From Xylogone sp. PMI_703 (taxonomy: Eukaryota; Ascomycota; Leotiomycetes), in the NCBI GenBank assembly GCA_021399445.1, contig JAJTUQ010000001.1:8494001-8558000 (forward strand): 64,000 nt of DNA, given 5' to 3'. The notes beneath the pieces were generated by a model. The model saw nothing but the letters and a program-made list of their open reading frames with translations. It made no database searches and was not told where the DNA came from. The first letter of the stretch is position 1, and every line of letters starts with the position of its first letter. A program made the translations under genes and the position numbers. Shown here piece by piece: positions 28,140 through 41,878 of the stretch.

Positions 28140-31100
28140 TACCACGGTTTAGCTGAGAGCTGTGCACTCTCGCAAGGTATCGGAGTGGTGAGTGATATCG
28201 TGGATGAGATTTCAAGTCCCCCAGATGGAGATCTTCTGGTGTCCTATATACTTTTCTTGCCTACCCTTGTTGAAGCGGAGCAGATCCCACTGCACAAAAA
28301 AGGAACCTGCATTATGCAAGGTTGTAGCCAGCCAGCCATGGGTACCGACACCCGGAGATTACACGTAGCGTGCTTGCCAATAGCTAATTGTGTATTATGA
28401 CACGGGATTATGTGTTGGATCGGGTAAGTGATTGCCAGCATCTTCTCTATGTAACAACCCCAGCTTTTTGATGCTGTTGAGCTTACCTGACCGTGCTCAG
28501 CTGATTTGTGCTGCATAGACCATCTGCCACCTCAATTGCTCTGGACTGCGACGCTTGACTCATGATGGTAACAGTACCTTCTTCATTCGAATGCTGCAGA
28601 AAATCTATCCAGGAAGTAGAGCAGGGCGCTCGTGCCGGGGGCATCAAATGTGGCATGTAAGGTACAAAAATACCTGTACTCAATTTAAATGGACGCGGCA
28701 GGTTCCATGGATGAGGTTCATCCAATACTTCCGGGCATCTGAAATGGAAACAACGCGATTGGTTCGAATGCTAGCGCAATGGTACGGAGTATCTAATTTT
28801 TATTAAGAGGATTCAGTACCGGTGCTGTAGAACAACTGGTGGCTGGAGCTTGTCTACCGGTGTCGTGGTACTTGTACAGTAAGTAATAGAGCCGAATACG
28901 CTGAGTGCTTCATCCACCAATGATACTCGAGAATGCCGTAGGCGGACCAATCAGAGACGGCATTTTCGGGTAGATGTATCCAGTCCCGACAGAGAGGAAT
29001 AGCATCTCCGTGATATCTGCTTTGTACATTATTTCTACTACTAAGATCGTTATTCCACATATGTACAGTAGTAGCCTGGTCGCGCAGCCTGCAGTCGTTC
29101 GCCGTAGATTGTTGCCTCATAGCCCTGTGCTACTGTACTGATTGAGTAAGCTGTGTATTTATTTACAGTCACATATCGCGTAAGAGATCTCTGGCAGAGA
29201 GAGGATAGAGCTTTCAATTCAATTAGCGAGCTACGCGAAATGCAATCAATTGCACGTATTTGTAGATATTCTACGGAGATAATATTGATTTGCATTGTTC
29301 ACTATTCGTACAAGTAAATTCATAATTGAAATTTTATTCAAATTGTATGAGAGCCGATTTAGGGCTACTATACTTACAACCACTTGCGGTTAGCCAATAT
29401 CTTGATCCCAAATGTCAGCAAAGCTGCCAAGCTCACATAACGTTATGCTATACATAATTGCAGTACTTTCCACTCCTGGAGACTCAATTTTCCCCTCCCA
29501 CTTCGAACGCGATATTTCCTCTCTTAAAATCTCACGTTATCCACATATGAAGCTAATGCACCCGGCACCACTTTCACTCAATTGTGCTCGAAAAAAGCTG
29601 CCCGTGTTCTAGTACCGGAGGATATTTCGGAACTGCCGATAAGGAAAGACCGCGGATTAGAATATTCTGGCCTTGCGACAATTACTCATGTCTACAAATA
29701 ACTTAAGTTACAGTTGTCACGCAATAAAATTTTGCCTTCCAGACCGCTAGGAAAAGATAGGAATGGAGCTCGCTCTAACTTCGGACGAGTTTGATTGGGA
29801 AAGCGATTTTCTTAGGGGCCCATCTACGGAGTATGTTGGCGCAGCATCGCGGTATTGGCGGAAACCCCAGTAAGATGTTAAAACAGCCACGGAGAGAATC
29901 CAATTGAGGGAAAGATAATCGTTGGGATCTCCATCCGGCAACGGTTGAGGGTCACGGTTCAGCTGGGGCGAAAAATGGTCAGACCAAAACTCTGACCACT
30001 TCTGACCACTTCTGACTTAACGTTTTCGCCTTATTAACACGTCGGATATGCATCTGGTTTGATAGGTAGTTATGCCAAGAACACAAATCTTACCAGCCCA
30101 CGTACTCCGTCAGGCATGCCGTCGTGAGCACGGTCGCCAAGGCTTGCCTGACAGCGTACTCCGCGAGAGAGGTCCCGCCGATAATGCTGTAGTCTTTACT
30201 TCCGCAAAGTCTTATGCTTTGCTAGCCAACTTTTACACTTGGGACAAGGTGTGCGCTTACCAGCAATATGATTACTGTAGGAATGAAAGATCGGTATAGA
30301 TGAGGCTCTCAAGCAACTGCAGAATCACGTGGATACGTTTCCCTGTGCAAAGGGTTGCATGCAGAAACGAATCCATGAGAAACTCCCTTGCACTTAAGCG
30401 CCAAGCCATCATGATCTCCTTAATTTATGCGATCAGATGAGGCATAAGGTCGATGTATTGTAACACAACAGATAATACTGTATGCATTGAGCTATTTAAA
30501 GCACAGCAGAATGCAGTGCAGTATGGGAATTCTTTCACAAAGCTACGTTACCTAGTTTTACCTCTATCGGTCGGTACTACGAGGCCTACGTACTCAACCA
30601 CACACGGGCCGATGAATCTCTCTACAGAAGTAAGCCTGCTGCAGAACACCAAATAATCTCTCTACTGCAACGGCCGGTGCTTGCCTTCCAGATTCGAGTT
30701 TTGATAGTGCTCTCCGTCTCACCTATCCTCGCACTTCAAATCCACTCATCCGCATTGGCTCGCATGCGGTTGGATACACCCGATTTCGGCCGCGTCACTC
30801 GGGGAGCGACACAAACGAAACCTATGGCCGTTTACAGTAAGTAGAGATTTCTAAGCGGATACACATATCCATATTCCCATCTACGGGGTCCTACTATACA
30901 TTTGGAAACAGTATCGCACAATAGAATTGCCACCGTAAGCATGTTTAATTTCCGTAGGATCTTAAATGTAACATCAACAAATTAATTGAGATCTAGCCTT
31001 CTGTTGTACTCGGGCGCCGTTGACCGTTTGCGGCCACCTTATTAGACTTTAGGTACAAAAATAAAGGCAAACTCATCGAAGTGGAATGGTGGGTGAAAAG

Positions 31101-34100
31101 AGATCACAACAAAAAAAAAAAATACTTAAACGATTCATCAAGATCAAAATATATAGTTCATTATGATATCTCCTATTAATCGTCTGATATTTTCTTTTTG
31201 TTCAAGAAGCTTACCTTGATTTGAGTTGACGGCTGAAAGAAGGTTATCAATGTTCGGTCCGTAGGGTACGTGTATCCAGTGCCCCGCTCACCATCTGATC
31301 GGGCATACGTATACGCAAACCTTAATAATAAATGTATAATATTATTCAGCTGGCTTAGCTGGAATTAGATCATTGTACTTTTCTATAAACAGTCCTATCT
31401 ATATAGTGCGCTTTTCGGTTCTCAGCAGCAGGGTTCTGAGTGTAGTTTGTGGAATTTATGACCTTCCACGGTTGACTATCGCGATTGCTACTAAGTGGAT
31501 GGCAGTTCTTCACATTAAGACTTATCCATTGGGCTGACAAGAGACCATTGAATCAAAATGCTAAACTAACTTCTAAATAGGAAGCAAGTATGGCTGTAGA
31601 GGGTTCAGAGCTGTGTCTCCCACTTGTGCTGTCACCGTATTATGATGCTGACTTATTCACCGTGGATCTCCCAAGCATGGTAGAGGTTTACGATTGACAA
31701 AGTTAGCAGAAAACAAAGACATCTCATTCAAATTCTTTAAATTGTATGAGATGTATTTTGTCCTGAATTGTGGTTTGCAGAGAAACAGAGGACAATAACG
31801 CGACTTGTTGATTCGAGAAGACCGTGCTTGAACTTCTAGATCAGCCCGAAAGCACACTATTAACTTTAGTTTTAGTACAAATCGCCTAAATGCAAACGTT
31901 GAGGTTGTATTACTATGGGTATGTACAAATAAAGGATTTCCAACAAAATTATTCGACTGAAGAGTATGGTAATCATCTATCGACATTGAAGTATATTCAT
32001 TGTAATCGTATACCCAAACTTCAAAACGAAAGCCAGATAATACTACCACTGTTTCTGCTTCCTAGAATATAAATAAATACTGGCTATCTTACATTCTAAC
32101 TAAATACATATACTATATACTCAAGGCTACAGAGCAGTATGAAACTATCAGGGGCAGAACAGTACTCGGGTGCCCCATTCTATTATTAGCCGGTGGAGAT
32201 ACTTGATCACGAACTTGTACAAATACAAGACTTTGGATAGAAGCTGAAAGGGCCACAAAGCTGCAAAGGCCATCATATTATCTTCCAATTCACCTTAATA
32301 TAGGCATTTGAACACGGACAAATAGAGGCACATATAACGGCTCTAGCAGCTGTAATATTAGTGTTGCATGTAAACAAGCCTCATATTATGAGGGAAAATA
32401 TAACTACGGCTGAATGTTAAATTATACTCAAAGAATGTGCGATTCGTAATACCACTATTAGAAGCGATGGGCACAGGTATTGCAAGATGTTATTTGATAA
32501 GGCTTGCAGCTCTGAAGTAAATATAAATCTGCTAACTGGAATAGCGTAGCTCTCAAAAAGGCTATTAGGCGTCCGCACAGTCACTTCAGTGATACGGTCT
32601 CCACAGTGGAAGACTTAGAGCTATGAAAATTATTCAGCTGTGCATTTTTGCTTGTGGCTAAATATTTCAATATCTTTAGAAAGCTGGCAATCTGATAAAC
32701 CCAAAGACACAATAGAATTGCCTAATATTCAGCAAAAAGAGCAAAGTAGATAACATGATTGGACGGTGTTGTGAGGCAGTGACGTGGATTTTAAGTTGTC
32801 GTGATGATAGTGTAATCTTCGACGTAAGTAAGCCTTTTCAGACAAGGCAGCATTGATCTTTCCAGTGCATCCTTATTTTAATTACGGCTCCTCCCGTATC
32901 CCGTATCTGGCAATGATCACTCATAATAAGCTTACTTGTTAATACTTCGTCTAGTTTTATGATTGCTTAAGCTTCGCTGCGCTTGGCAATATCTCGAGCC
33001 AAATATGTACTAAACACGCTCTCAATGCCGCCTGTTTCTTGTTTCCTTGCTGATACAAGGCAATACTCACTGGAAGGGTAGTAGAGGGTCCATGCTTACT
33101 TTCGTAAGAGCTGGCGATGCTATTATCTACTGTACATAAAACGTACTCGAGCGGATTATATAATAGTACCTTTTTAGTCTTGGGTAAAATCAAACCCTAT
33201 CCTAGGCATTTCCATGTATCCAAATGCATTTGACATCTTATCATATTGTGTGATATTATCCGCGAACAGTAAACTCAAGAATGTCGCTCGCGACGCTCCA
33301 TGTCTCATAAAACTGTTGATCCCGCTAATCCAGATCACTATGTTGGCTGCACTCTTTGAACATCTTTTATTTATTACGTTTGCATTATTGATCATCATAT
33401 TACATATAAAGTTTGAAGGTGTGGCCTGTCGACCCTTCGGTCCCAAAATTTAAGCCCAGAAGCGCTCATAAGTCCGGAACTGACTCGTCCATAGCAATAT
33501 TGCTTTTTAGCTCGTCGATGTCGGCTCTCCCAGCATACCAAAACGGAATTCTGTAAGCGTTGGATTGTTCACCCACTCCAGTATAATCTCATGAAAACAT
33601 CTCTTGAGCCAGGCCCTCTGTTACAATTAAGCCTCGGCAGTACTGGGCTCACGTTGATTCGTTTTAACACTGATCCAAAGCTCTCCCAAAAGAGTACCAC
33701 GTCAAATTGCATTTGAAACTTATATTGAAACCTCGTTCGTACCATGTTTTTAATATGTTACGTATCGTATGAGGTTCTACGGTACTTTGTAAGTTGAGAT
33801 GTGGCGACTCGTCCTTGTTTGTCACGGGTCTGCACTTAAGTCAAAGAGGCAAAATCACTACTCACAGCTATCCTCGGCGCACTTCCGTTTGCTTTGAGAA
33901 ATAAGGTTTTCGTGGGTAACTTTTAGTGTCCCTGTCTCAGCCGTCTAAAAGCTTGTTTGACAAACACCAGCTCGGAAGTACGTGATGCGCTGTGACTAAT
34001 TACGGCGCATTACAGCCTGCAATAGGCACAGTTTATCCAGAACCACTCACACAGTGCTTTGTAGCCGACTTCCAAATCTGCTTAGTAGTTGAAAATATGT

Positions 34101-35246
34101 GGGATCCATAATTATGTGCGATAAGGATCTCAGTGAAGCCTTACCTATCAGAGCAAAATGAGAACTCCAATTGCCTGGCCGCTTATACTGCTATATATCT
34201 ACGATCTGACATTACCCTCCTCTGGTGGGTTTGAATAAGTAATCACGTCTTTCCAGCTTTAACAAATTCGATTAGTATGTAACATAAATTCAGTCTATAC
34301 ATATTTTCAAGATTTTAGTTGTAAGAGTAGGTAATATAATTAAGTGCAATAACATCTCGCGATATATCCTTCATTGGTGCTGTAGAGTGGGCGTCGCATT
34401 GGTCAATTATTGGAAGAGACTCAGTGCCCTTAAAACGGTTATCTTAGCTGGCTACTGTTATCATTAAGGCTGAATGCCATCGTCTCCTTTCATGCACAAT
34501 CACCTGCGTTTAGCCAAGAAGCCGAGAGAGAACCCAATCAGATAAATGCATGCCACCCTCATGGGCATAATCCGACATGCCAACATACGAAGATCTTGGC
34601 CCAAAGAAGTTGAAAATGCGACAGTTTGCTCAGGATGCAGATACATTTCACCATATAAATGCAGTCCTGTAAGGTTATCGCCATTCATTCATTCGGCATA
34701 GTGGGAGAGCTGACAAGGGGTGATTCAGGTATTTCAACCCGTTGCGTTACCTCTTTTTTCAATACCAATACACACCTACCTTAATACATACGGAGTACCA
34801 GGTTTTAAGATAATATATTCGCCATCGCACTCTTACAGTGCTTAACTTGCGATATTTAGCCACGGCTCCCGACCGCGGTTCAAACGGCTAACAGCCGCCG
34901 AGGCCCAAAGGTGGAGTCCTCTACCACTTCCCCAGCTTTCCCCGCCAAACTGCCCCATACGTGTCACCCGGGCCCTTTGCACGAGGGGATCCCGATATTC
35001 GCGGCTCATTCCCGTACCCCCTCTAGCACATTAACTGGAGTACTCTTAAATCAGGGTAGGATCACCGATCGTATAAATCACCACGATATCGCACCCATGC
35101 CAAGTTGGAGTGTATTTTGATCGTTGGCTCTTTCGAATAGCTGCGTCTTCACTCTAGTATTATCGCGTTGCTGTGAAGTCGCCAGCCCATCTTGTTAACA
35201 GATCTTCCTTTTGCCCGTTTTCCTTTCCAGCGAGAAGGTCTGAATT
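28140..35246. other. 7 kb gene desert
   Basis: No coding gene can be supported in this span. The left 400 bases are the KatG promoter and the right 500 bases the MFS promoter. Between them, 30.9-32.8 kb and 33.9-34.4 kb are AT-rich; an A13 run lies at about 31111-31123 and a ten-base tandem repeat at 29991-30016. Several minus-strand frames near 33.0-33.6 kb have partly protein-like composition but are interrupted by stops in every frame, consistent with decayed coding DNA. GC-poor mutation by repeat-induced point mutation is possible but not shown. Confidence 0.6.
29991..30016. repeat. short tandem repeat TCTGACCACT
   Basis: Two full ten-base units and a partial third unit, directly after an inverted GGTCAGACC stretch. 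No role evident. Confidence 0.8.
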
Positions 35247-37079
35247 ATGTCTTCGGTTGAAAAGAAGGCCGAGCCGGTTGAGCACGATGAGATCGTCAGC
35301 AAAGATGTATCCGAAGGGTCCCTCGAGGCGCAAGTTACCGTTGGCGAGGAGAAGGGAGCGTTGAAGCTGGATCAGCATGGTTATGCGCTGGTTCCGCAGC
35401 CGACGCATTTTAAAGATGATCCCTTGGTGCGTATGCTCTTCTGTGGTTTCAATTAGCCAGGTCCAAAGACTTATGTGAATTTGCATTAACTATGTAATTT
35501 GCGTATTACAGAACTGGCCGCGGTCTCTCAAATGGCTTGTCCTTCTCCAAGTCAGCTTTTTAGCTATGCTTGGTCCATTCAATTCTGCTGTCGTCAATCC
35601 GGCTCTTGTAGACTTGTCCAAGGCGTTCCACATCACGGCGCAAGAAGCTTCTTATCAGACAACTGCAGTCATTGTTGTTGTAGGCGTTTCCCCATTGCTA
35701 TGGGGTCCATTGGCAAACATGTGAGCATGCTTATCCCTATAAAACCAATACAATAGTGGTAAACGCTAATACTCTCCGCTCTGTTCTCAGATACGGCCGG
35801 CGACCTATCTATCTGGTATCTACACTGATTGGAATCATTGCTACTTTTGGCACCGGTCTTGCAAACACATGGGCTACTCTCATCGTTGCGCGAGTTTTCA
35901 GTGGAGTTGGCGTCGGCGCTGCAATGGCCCTTGGCGCTGCAACAGTGAATGATATGTTCTTCCTACATGAGAAAGGTACAAAAATGGGTATCTGGACTGT
36001 ATTCTTGACTAGTAAGTGATGTATATATCTACCATCTTAGGAGCTCTTTCTAATGTCCTATTCAGATGGTGCCCATTTCGCCCCTATTATTGGGGGCTAC
36101 CTGGCCCAGTCCGCAGGCTACAGATGGTGCTATTACCTCCCATCCATCGTGAATGCCACCACTTTCATCGTCATGATCTTTGCCTTGCCAGAGACCCTCT
36201 TTAGTCGCTCCCCTGAGATCCTCGCCCGTCACCAAGAGCGCACATATACACAGATGCTTTTTAGCTTCCGTCGCAACATGTTGACCGACCGGAAATTGCA
36301 CGCTCGCGACTTCATCCGCCCATTCGAGATGCTTAAGTATCCTTCTGTATCTCTGACCTTGCTGTACTACATGGTCGCGTTCGCCTATTCCTCTATTCTC
36401 CCAGCCGTCACTATCGCCGCGCTGTTCACCAAAACCTACCACTTCAAGACCGGAGAGATCGGGCTCATGCTCGGCCTGCCACTCCTTATCGGCTCAGCAG
36501 TGGGTGAATTCTTCTCTGGTCCATTCAGTGACTGGGTTATGTTGCGGTATGCGAGACGGCATGGAGGAGTGCGGAAACCAGAAGCGCGACTACCTGCTTC
36601 GTTTGCGAGCGTCCTTTTGTGCCCAATCGGTATCATTATCTACGGTGTGACTCTCCAGCGTCATACGCATTGGATTGGTCCCGTTATGGGCCTTGTGGTT
36701 GCTTCGTTCGGACTGCAGCTCGTTACGACGGTGAATTATACGTACTGCAGCGGTGATTGCTACAAGCCTCAGTCTGGTGAGATTGGAAGTCTGTACAACT
36801 TTGCCCGCCAGGTGTTTGCGTTCCCATTAGGATTTTATGCGTAAGATATCCTGATTTTCTTGATTATCTATTCTTTCCTGTTCCCTTTTGTAAAGAAAAG
36901 CGCACTTTATTAACATACATTCAAGTCTCCCTCTTGCTAATAAAGTCGGCATCCAAGATGCTTGGATTATCTTCTCCATGCTCATTGTAGCCTCCTTCCT
37001 TCCAACTCTCCTGCTGATTTTTAAGGGCGAGGAGTGGAGGAAGAAGCTAGGACAACCACAGTTCCACAAAGATATCTAG
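35247..37079 (+). CDS. MFS transporter, drug/H+ antiporter (DHA1, HOL-like) type
   Basis: Five exons: 35247-35426, 35512-35720, 35791-36011, 36066-36840, 36926-37079, for 512 residues with consistent phases. A hydrophilic N-terminus with GYALVPQPTHFKDDPLNWP, a hallmark of this fungal MFS group, precedes the first of twelve predicted membrane helices. The loop 2-3 signature appears as GPLANIYGRRPIYL, and motif C-like GVGAAMALGAATVNDMFF lies in helix 5. A long central cytosolic loop contains charged residues after the sixth helix, and the C-terminal half resumes with PVTIAALF-like helices. Members export drugs, polyamines or small organic compounds from the plasma membrane. The gene converges on the Zn2Cys6 factor at 37422, which could be its regulator, but this is only positional. 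Confidence 0.9.
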
Positions 37080-37421
37080 GCGATCTCCGTGATACAAGGC
37101 ATCTGAACATCGGCGACATCAAGACTTCCGGATTGCGACAGAATTTTTGTCTACTCTTAGCGTATTTTAATATGTTTTACATGACCTTCATTCATGGATT
37201 GTGTCCTAACTGAGCAAGCCGAGCTGAATGTCTTTAGCCATTCAATGAATTGCTCCTCGTGTTTAAACTATACAAACTTTATTTTTTCCTCTCTCCTTCT
37301 GACTATATGCCGTTATTTGATTGATATTCCCGGCATCGTGCATCATGCTCGCATGTCCGAGCATAGTAGTTGCAAGAGAAATAATGAGATAGAAGATCTA
37401 CTACATTGAAGCAGTATTTCT
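37080..37421. other. convergent 3' intergenic region
   Basis: Between the 3' ends of the MFS gene and the Zn2Cys6 gene. Polyadenylation regions of both are expected here. Nothing else is visible. Confidence 0.6.
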
Positions 37422-39961
37422 CTACTCAAATGATGACCACTGCCCTGTTATAAAATCTCGAGGTAACCCCGTTCCGTACAGAAAATCATTAAAATCAATA
37501 TCCAGAAGCTCCGTCTCTAGATTCTGCTGGGAATTTAGATCCAATCCACATCCATTAGGCACCTGTGTCTGTGCTTGCAGAGGTTGGCCCATCCACGGCG
37601 ATGACGTTGCCGTGGTCCTGGAAGAAGCAGCAGCTGAAGCTATAGGTATTGAGTTATTGAGGCCTTCCGTGCTAGAGTTATTGGAGCTACCGCCTTGGTT
37701 ATTTGACTCTACCACAAGGCTCATATCCGCTCCACGAGACGGTTTTGAAAGAACATGCCCGCTGCTTCGTAATTTCTGTAACATCATAACGTACCGCCCT
37801 GCCAGTTTGCTGAGATTACTAGTAGCTAACAGAAATTCCATGCCTAGATCGAGAACTTCGCGGTAGCTAGTCTCGTCGAGCGCTTTGAGACGAGTTTCGT
37901 CCATTGTTTCTAACGTAAGTAGAACGCCCATGGCTGTGAAGACATCTAAGGAAGATAGTTTGTTAGTGGTCTTGCGTTGAATACATGGGATTGGCGGAAC
38001 TCATACAATGTAAGTTATAAGTAATAGAGTTAAGGAGCTGGCGGTAATATTGGGAGTGAATCAGGCGGATGGTTTGTTTTGATGCTAATATACACGCCTT
38101 TGATGAGGCAATCGCTATGGATCGTTGGAATGGATCATGGATATTTTGTTGGCTATAGATAAGCAGTGCTTGTCGGTGGAGCAAGGTTCGAAGATTAAGA
38201 AACCTAATCAAAAAAGTAAGTCCATGTAAGCTATGTAAGTGTTAAAGTAGGCCGTACCGTATATATATCACATTTCTCTGCCTACGAAAGTCTACGCCGT
38301 CGGATATTTCTGGCTCTTCACGAAGGTACTTGGGAACTAAATTCCACCATGAGAGAAGGCGCGCGTCAACACTTGCTGTTGCCCCCAGGACACGATACTG
38401 ATTAGCAGCTCGCAGTACGGGATCGAGCTCCTGCATTGTGTTTGACTTTAAGTTGGAGCCGTTATATAGCTCTTTCAGTACGTGGTCGACAATGTCTGTC
38501 AGCTTGATTGTCTGCATGAAGAACCCAGTCATAGATGGTCGGCCAGTGGGTTGCCGTGGGACAAGTGTTTCGCGAGTTATATACATATCGTCAACCTCTA
38601 GTGGAAGTGGCATCTCATGGACGTTGAGAATTTGTATAGAAGGAGGGCGGCCAAATTTCATACTTAATGTGCGGTCAATGACATAACATCCACACCACAC
38701 TCGTTTTACCATCTCTCTTTGTACAGCATCCCGGGATTGCTCATTCGTGACAGGGAGATGGAGTCCAATAGATACAGCAGTTCGAATCATCACGCCCACA
38801 AGGTTCCAGCACTCGCAAAGTTCCAGTGTGCCTTGGAGATAATGGCATAATAGCAGCAGTGCCTGGACCCTCTCCAGGCTTCCTGGGAGGAACAATCGTG
38901 GCAGCAATAATGTTCGTGCGCGCGACACAAATACAGATGCCATAGGTAGCATCTGCTCTCGATCAATCGTATCAGAGAACTCGCAACCATAAGCAAAAGT
39001 CATATTTAAGATAGCGAGCCATTCGGGGCTGAACTTAGCAGCTTCAGGCAATGATGGTTGCCAAAGACGCTCATACTGATTGCGGAACGTGGACTCATGC
39101 ACGAAAGGATAAAGACGATGGACGCAATTGAAATACGCATCTAGAAGGCTATCCGCCATGGCTCTCTCCGGAAGATCGTGTTCTACTGTCCTCCCTTCAT
39201 CACTTGTTCCGAGTATGATTTGTGCATATGGGAAAGGAGGTTCCTGAGACGCTGCTATGGTGCTTATTCTTCCATTATTGTAATCACCCTGTACATCGTT
39301 ATGTTGATGCGAGCCCTCCGGGAGAACCTTGGTCACAAAATTGAATGTGCTCGATGGTCCAAAGTATCCTTCGGTCTCAGGAGAGCGGGTGGCAGGTGGA
39401 AACTCCGAATCACCCCTCTGGGAACCTGCAACTGGATCATGAGATGGAGATGTTCCATGGTCGGACGTGTGCGTTATCGATAATGGAGATACATGTGAGG
39501 TAGAAATAGCGGTGGATGGCCCGGCGACCGGCGCAGATATTGATGTCTCGTCTGGTAAATTGGATGCCCTGATCAAGGCATCGAGACCGGCAGCTGGAGT
39601 CCGCGGGACTACTACGACATGGGATGCTGGAGAATCAGCTACAGCTCGCTGGGCCACTTTCCCTTTCTCTTCGGCGACAGAATGAAGCTTCTGATTCATA
39701 TAAGATTTGAGCCTGTGATGATACCACGTTATCCGGCTGCACTATCAAATCTCCCAAGCAAACAACGGTGCACGCGTCTCGGAACACCTACTCCTCAATT
39801 GACAGCTGTGAAACCAGCTTGGAAGGATATGTACATTGCCGGCCCCTGCTGATGCAGGTCCCACATTCCGGGCGTTGTCCATCGCATCTATTCTTGCCCT
39901 TCCTGCAGCCCTGACAGGCTCCCCCGGAAGACAACCTGCGCTTCTTGGGTGGTGATGACAT
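37422..39961 (-). CDS. Zn2Cys6 fungal transcription factor with middle homology domain
   Basis: Proposed exons 39961-39804, 39712-38258, 38203-38007 and 37945-37422 give 777 residues. The zinc cluster has Cys16, 19, 26, 33, 36 and 43 (C2-C6-C6-C2-C6 spacing) after a basic PPKKRR run. The fungal-specific regulatory domain (PF04082 type) covers about residues 210-480: LLDAYFNCVHRLYPFVHEST, then LERVQALLLLCHYLQ and MVKRVWCGCYVIDRTLSMKFGRP. The C-terminus is rich in Ser, Asn and Gln, as in activation domains. The first intron is the weakest call: the donor used here is GTCAAT, and an alternative (donor GTTTCA with acceptor 20 bases further on) is also in phase. Nuclear gene regulator; the convergent MFS gene is a possible target. 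Confidence 0.88.
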
Positions 39962-40460
39962 CCCAACAATCCCATGGATGCTGAAAACGGCAGTTGACAA
40001 AAGGGATAACTCTGCAAACGGATGTCTGCCGGCCTCCCTTGGGGCCTTATACTGCTGCAATACGCCGTCGACTTGACATTAAAGACGGAGCGAAGCCGCG
40101 GTGCCCGGGGCGGAAAAGGAGGACGGGGAAAGCGTGAAGCAGGGTGCCACGTGATCCCCCATTCTCCCACCTTCCCCGCAGAGTCCAGAGTCTGGCTACT
40201 TCCCGATCTTCCCCACAGTCACAGGTCACGTGGATAATTAAACAGGACAAGAGGCGCTGGGACCGAAAATTTATTACTAAGCCGGAATTGTGAAGTGTGA
40301 TTGGATCCCTGTGCTACTACTATCTTAAACCTCTCGACCCGCGAAAGGTTTTCCATCCTCGTGTCCAGCAAATGACCCAGAATGGTAGTATGTAATTTGA
40401 ATATTCTTTAATTCCTAGCATATGCTACTTTACCGATATAATGGCCTGAGCTAAAAATTG
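39962..40460. other. promoter of Zn2Cys6 factor and 3' flank of ankyrin gene
   Basis: The part near 40070-40230 is GC-rich with CGGGG and CACGTGAT/TCACGTG words (E-box-like CACGTG at 40149 and 40227). The left end is the 5' leader of the Zn2Cys6 gene read leftwards. No gene is seen. Confidence 0.5.
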
Positions 40461-41878
40461 TCAAGAATATCCGCCATCCAGGGGTTGTACGGGGTACAAG
40501 CAGGGCATCCCATCCGCAGCCTTCAGCCTTCGATCCCTCTCCCGCTCTTCAGGTGTAGGTTCTACCGCCCCATCTTTCCTTAAGGGATCAGCAATCGTGT
40601 GAAAGGGCGATACATCACGATAGATCAGCCTCAAAGTGGAAATATCAAACTCGGGCGTGTTCTCTGCTTCTTCGAGGGCGACGCCCAAAGCACTTGAGCA
40701 GACACCACCTCCTTTCAAGTTGACGTCGACCCCAAGATTGAGTAATTTCTGCACGGCCTCAACATTCCCGGCCTCTGCCGCTGCATATAGTGGCCATGTA
40801 TCTGTCGCATCACGAAACTCTTTATCGGCGCCTCTCTCCAGCAGAAAGTCTCGCAACGAGGGATCTACTTTACTACAATCAAAACTAAGTGATCCCGGCC
40901 CCATACCAGAGAACCAAGTTATCACACAGGCGTTCACATCGGCGCCTGCCGCAAGCAGACGCTCCATTACTGAGATAGGCTCTGACTCTGAAATGATGGG
41001 TCTCTTTGCAGCTAGACCTACTGCCGCTCCAAATGCCTCATGACTCGCGGCAGCAACATCTGCGCCCGCCCTCAACAGCAAATCCACCATGTGTACATTA
41101 CCACTGGCCGCAGCATATGATAGCGCATGGTCACTGTCTCGCGCATAGCCCCTGCATCGCGCATAGTCACTGTAGATAGTTGTGCAATCTTTGAAGGGTA
41201 TGTTTTGCCCCCTTACATTCACGCCCACTGCTGCCTTCAGTAGAGCAAGTGCGATGTCTGGTTTCTGGAAATATGCTGCCATCGGTAGGAGATGCGTGCA
41301 GGTTCCACCATCTCCGAGAAGGGTTTCGCTATTAGTACCGAGCAGAATCCACAAAGCCTCCACATTACCATTTATAACCGCTATTTCCAGAGCATTGTAT
41401 GTGTCATCATCTTCCTACAGACCACCTCTTGCTGTGGCATCGGCCCCTGCATTAACCAGTATCTGGACGATTTCTAGTAGATTCCGGTCCACCGCTATTT
41501 GCAGAGGAAAACTATAGCCCCCATAAATGCATGGGGGGCGAATCTTGCTTTCTTTACTTGGATCAGCCCCTAGTTCGAGCAGGGTTTTGGCAACTTTCTG
41601 GTTTTGATATTCTAAAGCAACGTGAAGAATCGTGTAGCCATGGTCGTTGTGGTCGTTCGGGTCGAGTTCCGTGCCCCGGTCTGATAAAATTTCACTAAAC
41701 CAAAGACAGCCAGGGCAAAGGACGATCGACAGGTTGGCTTCAGCGTTTCGAGGGCGGAGCCATTGAACTCGTTTGGCCAGACGCTCGAGAAACAGCCATT
41801 CGATTCGTCCATCGCGTAACAGGCACAGGCTCGGTATGAGGGGCGATGCTCCATTAGCGGCAGATATTTCCAGGTCAT
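40461..41878 (-). pseudogene. ankyrin-repeat protein gene, disrupted
   Basis: Read leftwards from the ATG at 41878. About six ankyrin-type repeats are recognisable, for example TILHVALEYQNQKVAKTLL, HALSYAAASGNVHMVDLLL and WPLYAAAEAGNVEAVQKLL, each followed by an L-x-x-GAD/VDVN turn. Two defects are visible. At about 41688-41694 the frame ending LVKF shifts by one base relative to the following LSDRGTELDPN; one extra T in the T4 run would restore it. At 41415-41417 an in-frame TAG interrupts the repeats between RGGL and EDDD. Downstream of it the frame is open to 40461. Fungal ankyrin proteins of this size mediate protein contacts, often with an F-box, which is not seen here. Pseudogene is the simplest reading; a sequence error could explain the frameshift but not the TAG. 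Confidence 0.75.
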
